Positions 55,268-64,000 of a stretch of 64,000 nucleotides of DNA are shown piece by piece. The DNA comes from Brachycybe producta. Taxonomy: Eukaryota > Arthropoda > Diplopoda > Playtdesmida > Andrognathidae. The notes beneath the pieces are model-generated. The model was given only the letters and a program-made list of their open reading frames with translations, was not told where the DNA came from and did no database searches. The stretch lies in the NCBI GenBank assembly GCA_036925085.1, contig JAUPFP010000010.1, positions 4,129,568 to 4,193,567 on the forward strand, in the 5' to 3' direction. The translations under genes and the position numbers were made by a program. Numbering within the stretch: position 1 is the first letter of the stretch; each line of letters begins with the position of its first letter.

Positions 55268-55594
55268 GCTGTGTGGTCACAATGCAATGTTTGCTGTGAC
55301 GTCATTTTGCCGTCACTATTCCCATAGACTATAGTATTTCTGCCTTAACTCAAATGTGAAAACCAATAACTTGAATACTTACATCTGAAGCATAACTTCA
55401 TGCAGGAAGACTCCATCACACAACTGACCATAGTCCAAACTTTTACCTCCAAATCCACCTTCGTTGTGGAACGTTTTTATCTTTAAAAACCAAACAAATA
55501 AGAAAATAATGTCATTTTGTCTTTCAAAAAAAATATTTACAATTTACAGATAAAGACTAATAAAGGTGGCTCTATGGATGTTTGTAGACTAGAA

Positions 55595-55735
55595 CAGCGG
55601 TCGCCAACCTTTCGGACCTCACGGACCACTAAATTCAAAATTTTAAATCCCGCAGACCACTAATATGAATTTTTTTAAAAAGATAAATACGTTAGTCAAA
55701 TAATGATCACAGAACTTCCATGTTATTAATATTAA
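55595..55735. mobile_element. hAT-like fragment, left end
   Basis: CAGCGGTCGCCAACCTTTCG onward matches the first 140 bp of 59272-59734. It is cut off by AT-rich sequence. The preceding 55268-55594 holds nothing recognised. Confidence 0.8.
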
Positions 55736-55762
55736 TAATAATTATAATTAATAATTAATAAT

Positions 55763-56095
55763 AATTCTGGTGTGCGCATGCGCGTCGTTTGTTCCTTTTT
55801 TACTCCTTTCATTTCAATTTCAGTTTCCCCCTCCCCCTTTTTTCCCCTCCAGGTTTCTCTCTCTCCCTCCCCTTTCCAACCTTTTCCCTTCTCCAATTTA
55901 ATATCATGGGGTTCTTGAATGGAGAGATCGCAACGTAATCTTCACCTTAAGAAGAAAAAAAAGCGGTTCATTTATTCATTTAAATTTATATAAATTAAGA
56001 CGTGTTTCAAGGTTTTTGTCGTTATTTGTACAGCGTTAGTGAGGGAAGGAAGTAAGGAAGCAAGGAGACCAAGAAAGATAGATGGGGCTTAATAT
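55763..56095 (-). mobile_element. Helitron-like copy, 3'-truncated
   Basis: Body CTGGTGTGCGCATGCGCGTC to GATAGATGGGGCTTAA. The hairpin-CTAG end and palindrome B are missing. It abuts, in opposite orientation, the plus-strand array that follows. Confidence 0.65.
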
Positions 56096-56108
56096 TATAT
56101 ATATAATA

Positions 56109-56757
56109 TCCCAGATCTGTGTGTGTGTGTGTGTGTGTAACAAAATTTATATAAACGGAATTTATATAAATTTAAATGAATGAAGAAATGTGTGTATATG
56201 TGTGTGTGATTACCGCTGTACAAACAAGGACAAAAACCTTGAAGCACGTCGGAATTTATATTAATTTAAATGAATAAATGAACTGCTTTTCTCAAGGTCA
56301 ACTATATGTTGCACCCCTTCCATCCAAGAACGGCATGATACTAAATTGAAAAGGGGAAAAGGTTGGAAAGTGTAGAAGGTGGGGGGGGGGGGGTAGAAGA
56401 GAGAAAAACGTGGAGGGGGAAAAGTGGGAGGGGGTGACTGAAATTGAAATGAAAGGAGTAAAAAAAGGAAAAAACGACGCGCATACGCACACCAGAGAAA
56501 ATGAAAAACTCATTTTCTCTTTCAAATATAAAAAGGGGAGGGGATAATAGTAGCAAAATTAAACTAGAATTTAGCACAGGCAACTGTGCCCAGCATTAGA
56601 ATTTCTTTTGCTCAGCCCTTTTATGAACGTCATCAATTTCTAATTGGTTTGTTACTTGGTCTGACGTCATAAAAGGGTGGAGCAAAATAAATTCTAATGC
56701 TGGGCACAATTGCCTGTGAATTTTGCTCCCGTCATTTATAACGGGTTTCCCCACTAG
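56109..56757 (+). mobile_element. Helitron-like element, second array, copy 1 (long form)
   Basis: 5' end TCCCAGATCTGTGTGTG, body, palindrome B (GGCAACTGTGCCCAGC to GCTGGGCACAATTGCC), then the hairpin CCCGTCATTTATAACGGG and CCCCACTAG at 56757. Confidence 0.75.
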
Positions 56758-56809
56758 TATAATATAATATTCTAAATTGAAATACTAAATCAATATTTTG
56801 TCAATAGTT

Positions 56810-56815
<6 letters not shown>

Positions 56816-56888
<73 letters not shown>

Positions 56889-57218
56889 CAGGTCTGTGGG
56901 TCTATCTGTCTCTGAAGTAACGCTGTACAACCATTGAAGCACGTCGGAAATTTATATAAATTTGAATAAATGAACGGCTTTTTTTCTCAAGGTCAACTAT
57001 ATGTTGCACACTCCCCATCCAAGAACCCCATGATATTACATTGGAGAGGGGAAAAGGTTGGAAAGTGTAGAGGGGGAGAGAGAAACGTGGAGGGAGGAAA
57101 AAAGGGGGAGGGGTGACTGATATTGAAATGAAAGAAGTAAAAAAGGAAAAAACGACGCGTACGCGCACAATTCCCTGTGAATTTTGCTCCCGTCATTTAT
57201 GACGGGTTACCCCACTAG
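56816..57218 (+). mobile_element. TA run and Helitron-like element, second array, copy 2 (short form)
   Basis: A (TA)n run at 56816-56884, then TCCCCAGGTCTGTGGG. The body lacks palindrome B, and ends GACGGGTTACCCCACTAG at 57218. Confidence 0.75.
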
Positions 57219-57253
<35 letters not shown>

Positions 57254-57839
57254 GCCCCGTCTATCCTTCTTTGTCTCCTTGCTTCCTTACTTCCTTTCCT
57301 CAGTAACGCTGTACAAACAAGGACAAAAACCTTGAATCACATCGGAATTTATATAAATTTAAATGAATAAATGAACCGCTTTTTTTCTTCTTAAGGTCAA
57401 GATTACGTTGTGATATCCCCATCCAAGAACCCCATGATATTAAATTGGAGAGGGGAAAAGGTTGGAAAGGGAAGGGGGAGAGAAAAACGTGGAGGGGGAA
57501 AAAGGGCGAGGGGAAACTGAAATTGAAATGAAAGGAGTAAAAAAAGGAACAAACAACGCGCATGCACACACCAGAAAAAAAAATGAAAATCTCATTTTCT
57601 CTTCCAAATATAAAAAGGGGAGGGGATAATAGTAGCAAAATTAAACTAGAATTTATCACAGGCAATTGTGCCCAGCATTAGAATTTCTTTTGCTCAGCCC
57701 TTTTATGAACGTCATCAGTTTCTAATTGGTTTGTGACTTGGTCTGACGTCATTAAAGGACGGAGGAAAAGAAATTCTAATGCAGGGCACAACTGCCTGTG
57801 AATTTGGCTCCCGTCATTTATGACGGGTTACCTCACTAG
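57219..57839 (+). mobile_element. Helitron-like element, second array, copy 3 (long form)
   Basis: A short TA run, then TTAAGCCCCGTCTATCC (a different 5' leader also seen at 56075-56095), body, palindrome B, and hairpin with CCTCACTAG at 57839. Confidence 0.75.
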
Positions 57840-57978
57840 TATTTAAGTATTAACTCATTATTTGCAGATTATTAACTCAATAAATTGAATTTGACATATT
57901 GTTTGTTTGTCCTTCACAGGGATCTGTAGAACACAATTTATTATTTAAATGCATTTAAATTATCAGGTGTGTACTAGG
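57840..57978 (-). repeat. dispersed repeat (as 14130-14405), split by Helitron-like array
   Basis: TATTTAAGTATTAACTCATT continues the repeat that breaks off at 56815 (ATAGTTTCTATATTAT). The uninterrupted copies at 14130 and 44537 show the joined sequence. Confidence 0.8.
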
Positions 57979-58004
57979 TATTAAGGGGAGAAGTGTGTGG
58001 TGGT

Positions 58005-58350
58005 GGAAACTGAATCCTCGAATCCCGGAATCTTGAAAATATTCGAGATTCGAAAACTCGAATCTTCGCGCTTTTTTCATCTTTCGAATCTTTCGAATCC
58101 TTTGGTAAAATTAGTTTTAACTCTATTGACGTCCAACCGAAGCGTTCACTAACAAAAAATCGTCGATTGTTGCAACCTGTATCACCCATATCACCTTGTG
58201 GCGACCCTGCGACATTGTTTTTTTATTATTAATAATTTAATATTTAAATCATTTCATTTTTTTGTATTTTCTTAATGAATAATAATATAGAATTCTTACA
58301 GGAAGGATTTGAGATTTGTGAGATTCGAGAACCTTTTATTATTCGGATTC
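58005..58350 (+). repeat. dispersed repeat, single-unit relative of the 24-bp minisatellite locus
   Basis: GAATCCTCGAATCCCGGAAT to GATTCGAGAACCTTTTATTA. Same order of blocks as 62307-62712 and the inverse of 7472-7121. Confidence 0.8.
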
Positions 58351-58359
58351 GATATATAC

Positions 58360-59263
58360 CGTGGTAATATCCCGTAAATACTAGCCCTGGAAAAAACTTT
58401 GCCAACCCTGGTCCATTAGCATAGGTTTTTTTTCCAACTATTTAAATTCGTAATTTCTCAGGAAGTAACAAATTACAGTAAATAATATTGCTTTATATAG
58501 CAATTAGTAGGCTACATCAATAAATTCCTTTTGAAACTTTGTTATTTGTAATTAATTACCTTGTCTAATGAAAAATGCGTTTACATTTAATTAATTTTGC
58601 AAATTACCTTTTTTTTTTGTATTTTAATAATTCAAATTGAAAATAAATTATTATTATCACAAATTATTATCAAACAGACTAATCTGCGTTCGGACATAAA
58701 GTTATAAGGTTAATCAAGTTGCACCCCCCCCCCCCCCATAGTGACGATGGGGACAAAATCTTGACGTCAAGATCCCCCCCCCCCCACCGAATAAAATTTT
58801 AAGTAACTGCTGCTGACTGGAATTATAACACTACCGAATTTCTTTGTAGCACTAACATAACATAGCACTAACGAATAGGGTCAGTTTGGTTGGGCTCACC
58901 CCCACCCTAAGAGGCAACTTTGAGTTTTTATATCCCACAATTTTTTTATTCAGTTTTGCAAGACAATAATATTGTTGTTCATTTGTTGTATTTCATAATG
59001 ACAACATACTGTTTCTCTATGATCTGTTTCGCAATTGGTAATTCAAACTCGCTTTGAGAATATAATGAGCAATTATAATTAATTTCTTTTAAAATTTAGA
59101 AGTTGTAAAACTGAAAAAAACCGTCCAGTCCCTTGGAATATATTTAATTACCGGGTAGGGTATATGAAAAAAAATATTCCAGTCCTTTCATTTCGTGTTA
59201 AGGTGGCTTAATACATATTTATTTTGTCCCACTGTCCCGCGCCACTGCAGCGGCTATCGTGTT
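58360..59263. other. no gene; poly-C tracts and CRE-like palindrome
   Basis: AT-rich. Two poly-C runs (about 58724-58738 and 58774-58786) bracket the perfect 16-bp palindrome ATCTTGACGTCAAGAT (58758-58773). Confidence 0.5.
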
Positions 59264-59271
59264 CCATAGGA

Positions 59272-59734
59272 CAGCGGTCGCCAACCTTTCAGACCTCACG
59301 GACCACTAAATTCAAAATTTTAAATCCCGCGGACCACTAATATGATTTTGTTTTAAAAAAGATAAATAGGCCTACGTTTGACAAATAATGATCAGAGAAC
59401 TTCCATTTTATTAATAGAAAATCTTTAAAGGCTGTTTAATTGTAACAAAATTCTTAAAGTTAGTTTAATCATTAGAAAATAATTGAAGCTTAGGGGAGAA
59501 GCGTACGTGTGGTGGGAGAAACTGGACGAAATGTAGCTGTTAACTTGCCGTATTTGACGAGAACTGTACGAGACTCTAGTACATTTCGTGAAATGAAATT
59601 AGTGCAATAGAAAGGCGAAAATTGTCATTCAGAATAGAAGAATTTATTAAAAATATTTTTTTTTGTTTTATTATTAATAAAAAAAATGCAAATATTGTCC
59701 AGTTTTTTCTGCGGACCACTGTTGGCGACCGCTG
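59272..59734. mobile_element. hAT-like MITE with GCGGTCGCCAACC ends
   Basis: CAGCGGTCGCCAACCTTTC to GTTGGCGACCGCTG, with CCATAGGA (59264-59271) and CTATAGGA (59735-59742), an 8-bp duplication with one change. Ends of this kind are well known in hAT elements of many animals. Confidence 0.9.
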
Positions 59735-59961
59735 CTATAGGAGATCTCTGCTCACCACAAACGGTTTTGATGATATCATTAAAAATAAACTTTTTATGAC
59801 AGTTTGAAAGTTTGAAACAGGCGAAAATAATTAATTAATTTTTCATCAAATGTCAAATGGAAAAATAAAAAAACGAGTCATTCTCAAACTGCTATAAAAT
59901 GTTTTTTTTTTAATTTTTAATTAATTAATTTTTAAATATTGCAATTAAAAAAAAACTTTTA

Positions 59962-60663
59962 AGCCGCTATTACACTAGCAACTTTTAATGCAATAAAATG
60001 TGCAATGTGACACGCAACGTCTTTGTTTAGTGTGATATGTCATGCAACGTGATAAAACTTTCCTTTTAACTAGTGTCAAACTCAAGTCTTATTGAGTTGC
60101 ACATGTTCAACTTTTGAGAGACTTTTTCAAGTAAACGTTCTGACAAACAACCAACCACAGGCAATTAGAAATCGGGACATACAGAGGTTGGCTCCGCCCT
60201 TTTTATGACGAACGCAACTTCTAATTGGTTGGTTATGTAGTCTGATGTCACATGCTCCGCCCTTTTCATTGTCGAACCACACAACAAACCAATTAGAAGT
60301 TGCCGTTCGTCATAAACAGAGCGAAGGGAACTTCAGTTCGTCCCGATTTCTAATTGCCTGTACAACCAATCAGGCTGTTTGCCAGAAATGACATCAGAAC
60401 TTTGAATGAATTTTCGGTTCCATGACTTCCGGTTTATGAACTTCCAGTTAGGGGCTAATCATAATGGCGTCCTGTAAATAATGTCTTCCTGTTGTATGAA
60501 CGCCATTTATTTTTTTTAAACAGGTTTTAGAAAATTGATTGGCAACTAGGTTGCATAGTGTGATATAGAAGTTTATTACAAAGTTTTAGTTGCAAGTCAG
60601 ATCACAGGTTGCATTGCAAGTTGAATTACATTGGAGGTTGCTAGTGATTACGTAATAGCGGCT
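59962..60663. mobile_element. family C element interrupted by MITE A
   Basis: AGCCGCTATTACACTAGCAA to GATTACGTAATAGCGGCT with TTA at 59959-59961 and 60664-60666. MITE A sits at 60157-60361. Confidence 0.85.
60157..60361. mobile_element. MITE family A, complete, nested in family C
   Basis: ACAGGCAATTAGAAATCGGG to CCCGATTTCTAATTGCCTGT. ACAACCAACC precedes and ACAACCAATC follows; the intact family C sequence has a single ACAACCAATC. Confidence 0.9.
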
Positions 60664-60991
60664 TTAGTATAATCTTATAGCATTACCAGTTATGAAAACA
60701 ATTTAAAATTTTATTCTTAATATTGTTTTTTAACAAAAATAACTTCATTCTGTTTTGTTTGATGAAAAACGGGAACAATTTTTATCATTACATGGCAAAA
60801 CAACTTTTTTTATAAAATGAGAATTTGTTTAAAAAAAAAAAAAAGGAAAAAGAAAAAAATTAAAGGGGTTGGGGGGGGGGGGGGAAGAAGAGTCTTGTTT
60901 TCAGTCAATGATTTCTTTTCGTTCAGGTCGACAAACGCTCCAAAAACAAAAAAGAAAACAGAAAAAAAAATCTCATTTTACACCTTCTTTA
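60664..60991. other. no gene; homopolymer runs
   Basis: Poly-A and a G run near 60871-60882. A 63-codon frame here is the product of these runs. Confidence 0.5.
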
Positions 60992-61266
60992 AGCCCCTAT
61001 CACCCTAGCAACCTCCAATGCAATTCAACTTGCAATGCAACCTATGATGTGACTTGCAACTAGAACTTTGTAAGAAACTTCTATATCACACTATGCAACC
61101 TATAGTTGCCAATCAAGTTTTCAAAACTTCGTTTTATGTCAAGGGGCGTCGCGATATTCGGATGAATCTCGTACGGTATTCCGGAAGCCATTTTACTTTT
61201 AATCCGCGTTTTACTGAATGTTAAAATTTCAATTCTAATTCTGGATGTCGAGTAAAATGCAGCTAA
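60992..61266. mobile_element. family C, left part only
   Basis: AGCCCCTATCACCCTAGCAA onward, stopping at ATGCAGCTAA where the next family C copy begins. Confidence 0.8.
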
Positions 61267-61936
61267 AGCCGCTATTACACTAGCAACTTTTGATGCATTA
61301 AAACGTGCAATGTGACATGCAACTTCAATGTTTAGTGTGCAGATCTGACACGATAAAACTTCATTTTTAACTAGTGTCAAACTCAGCCTCATTGAGTTGC
61401 ACATGTTCAACTTTGAGAGACTTTTCAAGTAAACTTTCTGACAAACAACCAATCAGGCCGTTTGCCGGAAATGACATATGTAACATTGAACGAATTCCCG
61501 GTTTCTTGACTTCCGGTTTATGAACTTCTTGTTAGTTGATCCATAGCCTCCTTATATAGATATATAAGGAGGCTATGGTTGATCACAATATGGGCACAAA
61601 TGAAAAAAATCATGTACGATTTTCACTAAGATTCACAGCAGATCGTGTGGATGGAAAGTCATTTTACTTTTTAGCTGCATTTTACTGGATATCCAGAATA
61701 GAATCGAAATTTTAAAATTCCGTAAAACGCGGATTAAAAGTAAAATGGCTGCCGATACCGTACGAGATTCACCCCCAATGTGTCGGCCCCTTGACATAAA
61801 CGAAGTTTTGAAAACTTGATTGGAATTAGGTTGTATAGTGTGATATAGAAGTTCATAACAAGCTCTAGTTGCAAGTCACATCACAGGTTGCATTGCAAGT
61901 TGACTTGCATCAGAATTTGCTAGTGTAATAGGGGCT
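61267..61936. mobile_element. family C element, TAA duplication, with tiny palindrome insert
   Basis: AGCCGCTATTACACTAGCAA to TTGCTAGTGTAATAGGGGCT. TAA at 61264-61266 and 61937-61939. It inserted into, or recombined with, the copy at 60992. Confidence 0.85.
61542..61577. mobile_element. 36-bp perfect palindrome with 7-bp target duplication
   Basis: CATAGCCTCCTTATATA, GA, then the exact inverse of the first 17 bases. GTTGATC is at 61535-61541 and 61578-61584. Family C copies without it (near 52063 and, inverted, near 23301) have a single GTTGATC. Confidence 0.9.
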
Positions 61937-61965
61937 TAAAACCCGAAACTGAATGCTCATTGCTT

Positions 61966-62225
61966 ATAGAATTGGATGAACACTTATTACTTTTTTGTAC
62001 ATCGGTTATTAGGTGAGGATTACGTTAAATTGAGTGTGTTGCAGGGGGTCTGGGGGCGCAGCTCTTCAGAATGTATAACATGATTTGTGTGTTTTACACC
62101 CATGTTAATAGTGTTCATCCCAAGGTTTTTGTATTCACCCATTTCTATATGCTTTCTGTTTCAGTTTTTAGGATTACCCATGATGTTCATCCTTTTAACC
62201 TAGCCAAAACAAAACGGCGATTATT
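61966..62225. repeat. arm of the 23-bp foldback family
   Basis: AGAATTGGATGAACACTTAT, ACGTTAAATTGAGTGTGTTG and ACCCATGTTAATAGTGTTCA match the centre and right arm of 14434-15371 and the region 620-700. The minisatellite is missing here. Confidence 0.65.
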
Positions 62226-62306
62226 GAAATTTCCGTGGTACCCTGATCACCACTATCACCTTGTGGCGACCCTGAGTGCCACACTGTTTTTTTATTATTA
62301 TTAATA

Positions 62307-62712
62307 GAGATGGGACATTCGAATCCTCGAATCTTGAAAAATATTCGAGCTTCGAAAACTGGAATCTTCGCGCTTTTTTTGTCTTTCGAATCTGTCGAAT
62401 CCTAACCTTTAAAAAAACTGTTAAAAACTTTGGTAAAATTAGTTTTTAACTCCATTGACGTCCAATAGAAGCGTTCAATAACCAAAAAAAAAAACCGGCG
62501 ATTGTTGCAATTTCGGTGGTTCCCGGATCACCAATATCACCATCTTGCGGCGACCCTGAGTGCCACACTTGTTTTTATTATTAATAATTTAATATTTAAT
62601 ATTATTTCATTTATTCGTATCTTTTCTTAATGAATAATATAGGATTCTTACATGAAGGATTCGAGAACCTTTTAGGATTCGGATTCGAAAAAATTTAGGA
62701 TTCGTCACACTT
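62307..62712 (+). repeat. dispersed repeat with one copy of the 24-bp unit
   Basis: ATTCGAATCCTCGAATCTTG to AACCTTTTAGGATTCGGATT then AAATTTAGGATTCG. It is the unexpanded state of the locus at 6145-7472. Confidence 0.85.
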
Positions 62713-62719
62713 CTAATTA

Positions 62720-63420
62720 TTAATAATTTAATATTATTTTATTTATTCGTATCTTTTCTTAATGAATAATATAGGATTCTTATGTGAAGCATTCGGGAGA
62801 TTTGAGAACCTTTTAGGGGGGGGGGGCGACTGAATAAGCGCCAAATTGAACAAACGCCAAACTGAATAAGCGCCAAACTGAATAACCGCCAAATTTTTGG
62901 CTTTTATTCAGTTTGGCGTTTCTTCCATTTGGCGCTTATTCAGTTTGGCATTTGTTCTATTTGGCGCTTATTCAGTTTGGCGTTTGTTCCATTTGGCGTT
63001 TATTCAGTTTTTTTGTAAATTCTGATGGTCCAAATATTGTGAGCTTTTATAGACGTCAGACTGTGCAGATTTACAAACAGAACATGCTAACCTAACCGAA
63101 CCTAACCTAACAAAGTGTTTATCACATTTTGGCGGTTATTCAGTTTGGCGCTTGTTCAGTTTGGGGTTTGTTCCATTTGGCGCTTATTCAGTTTGGCGTT
63201 TGTTCCATTTGGCTTTTATTCAGTTTGGCGTTCGTTCCATTTGGCGTTTATTCAGTTTGGCGTTAGTTCAGATTGGCGTTTGTTCAATTTGGCGCTTGTT
63301 CAATTTGGCGCTTGTTCAATTTGGTGCTTGTTCAATTTGGCGCTTATTCAATTTGGCGCTTGATCAGCGCCACCCTTTTAGGATTCGGATTCGAGTAAAA
63401 ATCCTAAAATTCCTAAAAAA
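62720..63420 (+). repeat. partial repeat (as 62307) split by minisatellite element
   Basis: TATTATTTTATTTATTCGTA to TTGAGAACCTTTTAGG, then the insert, then CCTTTTAGGATTCGGATTCG. The sequence outside matches 62590-62712. Confidence 0.8.
62818..63373. mobile_element. element built of GCGCCAAATTGAA-type minisatellite, 9-bp duplication
   Basis: The left arm has units of GAATAAGCGCCAAACT, and the right arm has the inverse (TTTGGCGCTTATTCA, many units, 63120-63365). CGACTGAATAAGCGCC and the complement of GGCGCTTGATCAGCG form the ends. CCTTTTAGG is at 62809-62817 and 63374-63382. A 100-bp non-repetitive core holds CCTAACCGAACCTAACCTAA. Open frames in the arms follow the period and are not genes. 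Confidence 0.8.
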
Positions 63421-64000
63421 TCAATTTGTAGCTTTTTGAATTTATAATCTGCACAAAAACGTGAGCCCATTAATATTTTAGATGTTTAACAAAAAAAAAC
63501 ATTTTCGAAAGTCAAATGATGGAATGTTGGAAGTACTAATTGCTCAACTGATTGGAGGGGGGGGGGGGGGGGTTATGTTGTTGTAGATGAGCTGAAATGG
63601 ACACTTCCCGTCGTTTGTTGTTGTTATTTAAAACGGAAATTAGAAATTTTGTCGAAAGAAAAAAAAAAGTGTCTCACCCAAGTACAAAGAGGACCCAACA
63701 TCAAATCTTTTGTATTTGACGTCATCGTGTGGTCCCCTCTCTCTCTCTCTCTCTCCACAATCCAAAATCAGAATGAATGAACGAAAAACACACAAAAAAC
63801 CGAGAATACACACAAATCTCAGATTTGCTTATAATCAAAATCTACGAAGAGAAATGGTCTCAAAGACCAACATTTGCACTTGAAATAACCGACAAATTTC
63901 GTCATCGTCGACGAAAACAAAACAAAATCTCATATTGTCGACTTTGAAAGCGGTTCCAAAACCTGATTTTGTTGTTGTTATTGTTGGTGGCTTTTTACTT
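63421..64000. other. no recognisable gene
   Basis: AT-rich with a run of 16 G at 63557-63572 and a CT microsatellite near 63736. No coding match. Confidence 0.45.

Noticed and set aside
63115-63439. Overlapping frames with QFGVCSIWRLF-type periods
   Set aside because: Products of the minisatellite arms of the element at 62818-63373.

Overview
The window reads as AT-rich intergenic or intronic DNA from an invertebrate animal nuclear genome. It is packed with decayed transposable elements, minisatellites and microsatellites, and no intact long host gene is visible. The evidence for a eukaryote is direct: GT-AG splice signals, non-LTR retrotransposon remnants with endonuclease, reverse transcriptase and RNase H motifs, hAT-like, Tc1-like and other transposase remnants, and Helitron-like termini. 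I cannot name the species. Two runs of degenerate CCTAA/CCGAA repeats (15830-15960, 63090-63115) resemble the TTAGG type of arthropod telomere, but both lie inside transposons, so this is only a weak hint.

Layout. 0.3-2.6 kb: small inverted-repeat elements and a palindromic MITE (family A) split by a LINE fragment carrying an RNase H domain. 3.8-7.5 kb: a foldback, two family A copies, an hAT-like element sitting inside one of them, and a 24-bp minisatellite of about 39 units that grew inside a dispersed repeat. 7.6-11.9 kb: an hAT MITE, Helitron-like copies, a broken hAT transposase and a LINE 3' end. 12.5-19.3 kb: an hAT-like element with a tiny spliced-looking reading frame, several elements whose arms are minisatellites, and a second and third copy of the same LINE. 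20-34.5 kb: dispersed MITEs (families A, C, D, F, G), a large nested foldback, and three tandem Helitron-like copies. 36.3-42.4 kb: an hAT-like element and a near-full-length 2.2 kb transposon inside a long TA array. 42.7-48.1 kb: nested hAT-like elements, one candidate host exon on the minus strand (45389-45494), Tc1 remnants and a CGGBP1-like hAT remnant. 48.1-51.4 kb: a 3.3 kb decayed LINE on the minus strand. 51.8-64 kb: more PIF/Harbinger-like copies, two tiny palindromes with 7-bp target duplications, a second Helitron-like array, and a minisatellite-armed element.

Nothing here works as a pathway. What the window does give is a layered insertion record. Because most families occur several times, one copy often supplies the empty site for an insertion in another, which lets target-site duplications be read directly: 8 bp for hAT-like families, TTA/TAA for families C and relatives, TTAA for family D, 7 bp for two palindrome families, and 8-9 bp for elements with minisatellite arms.
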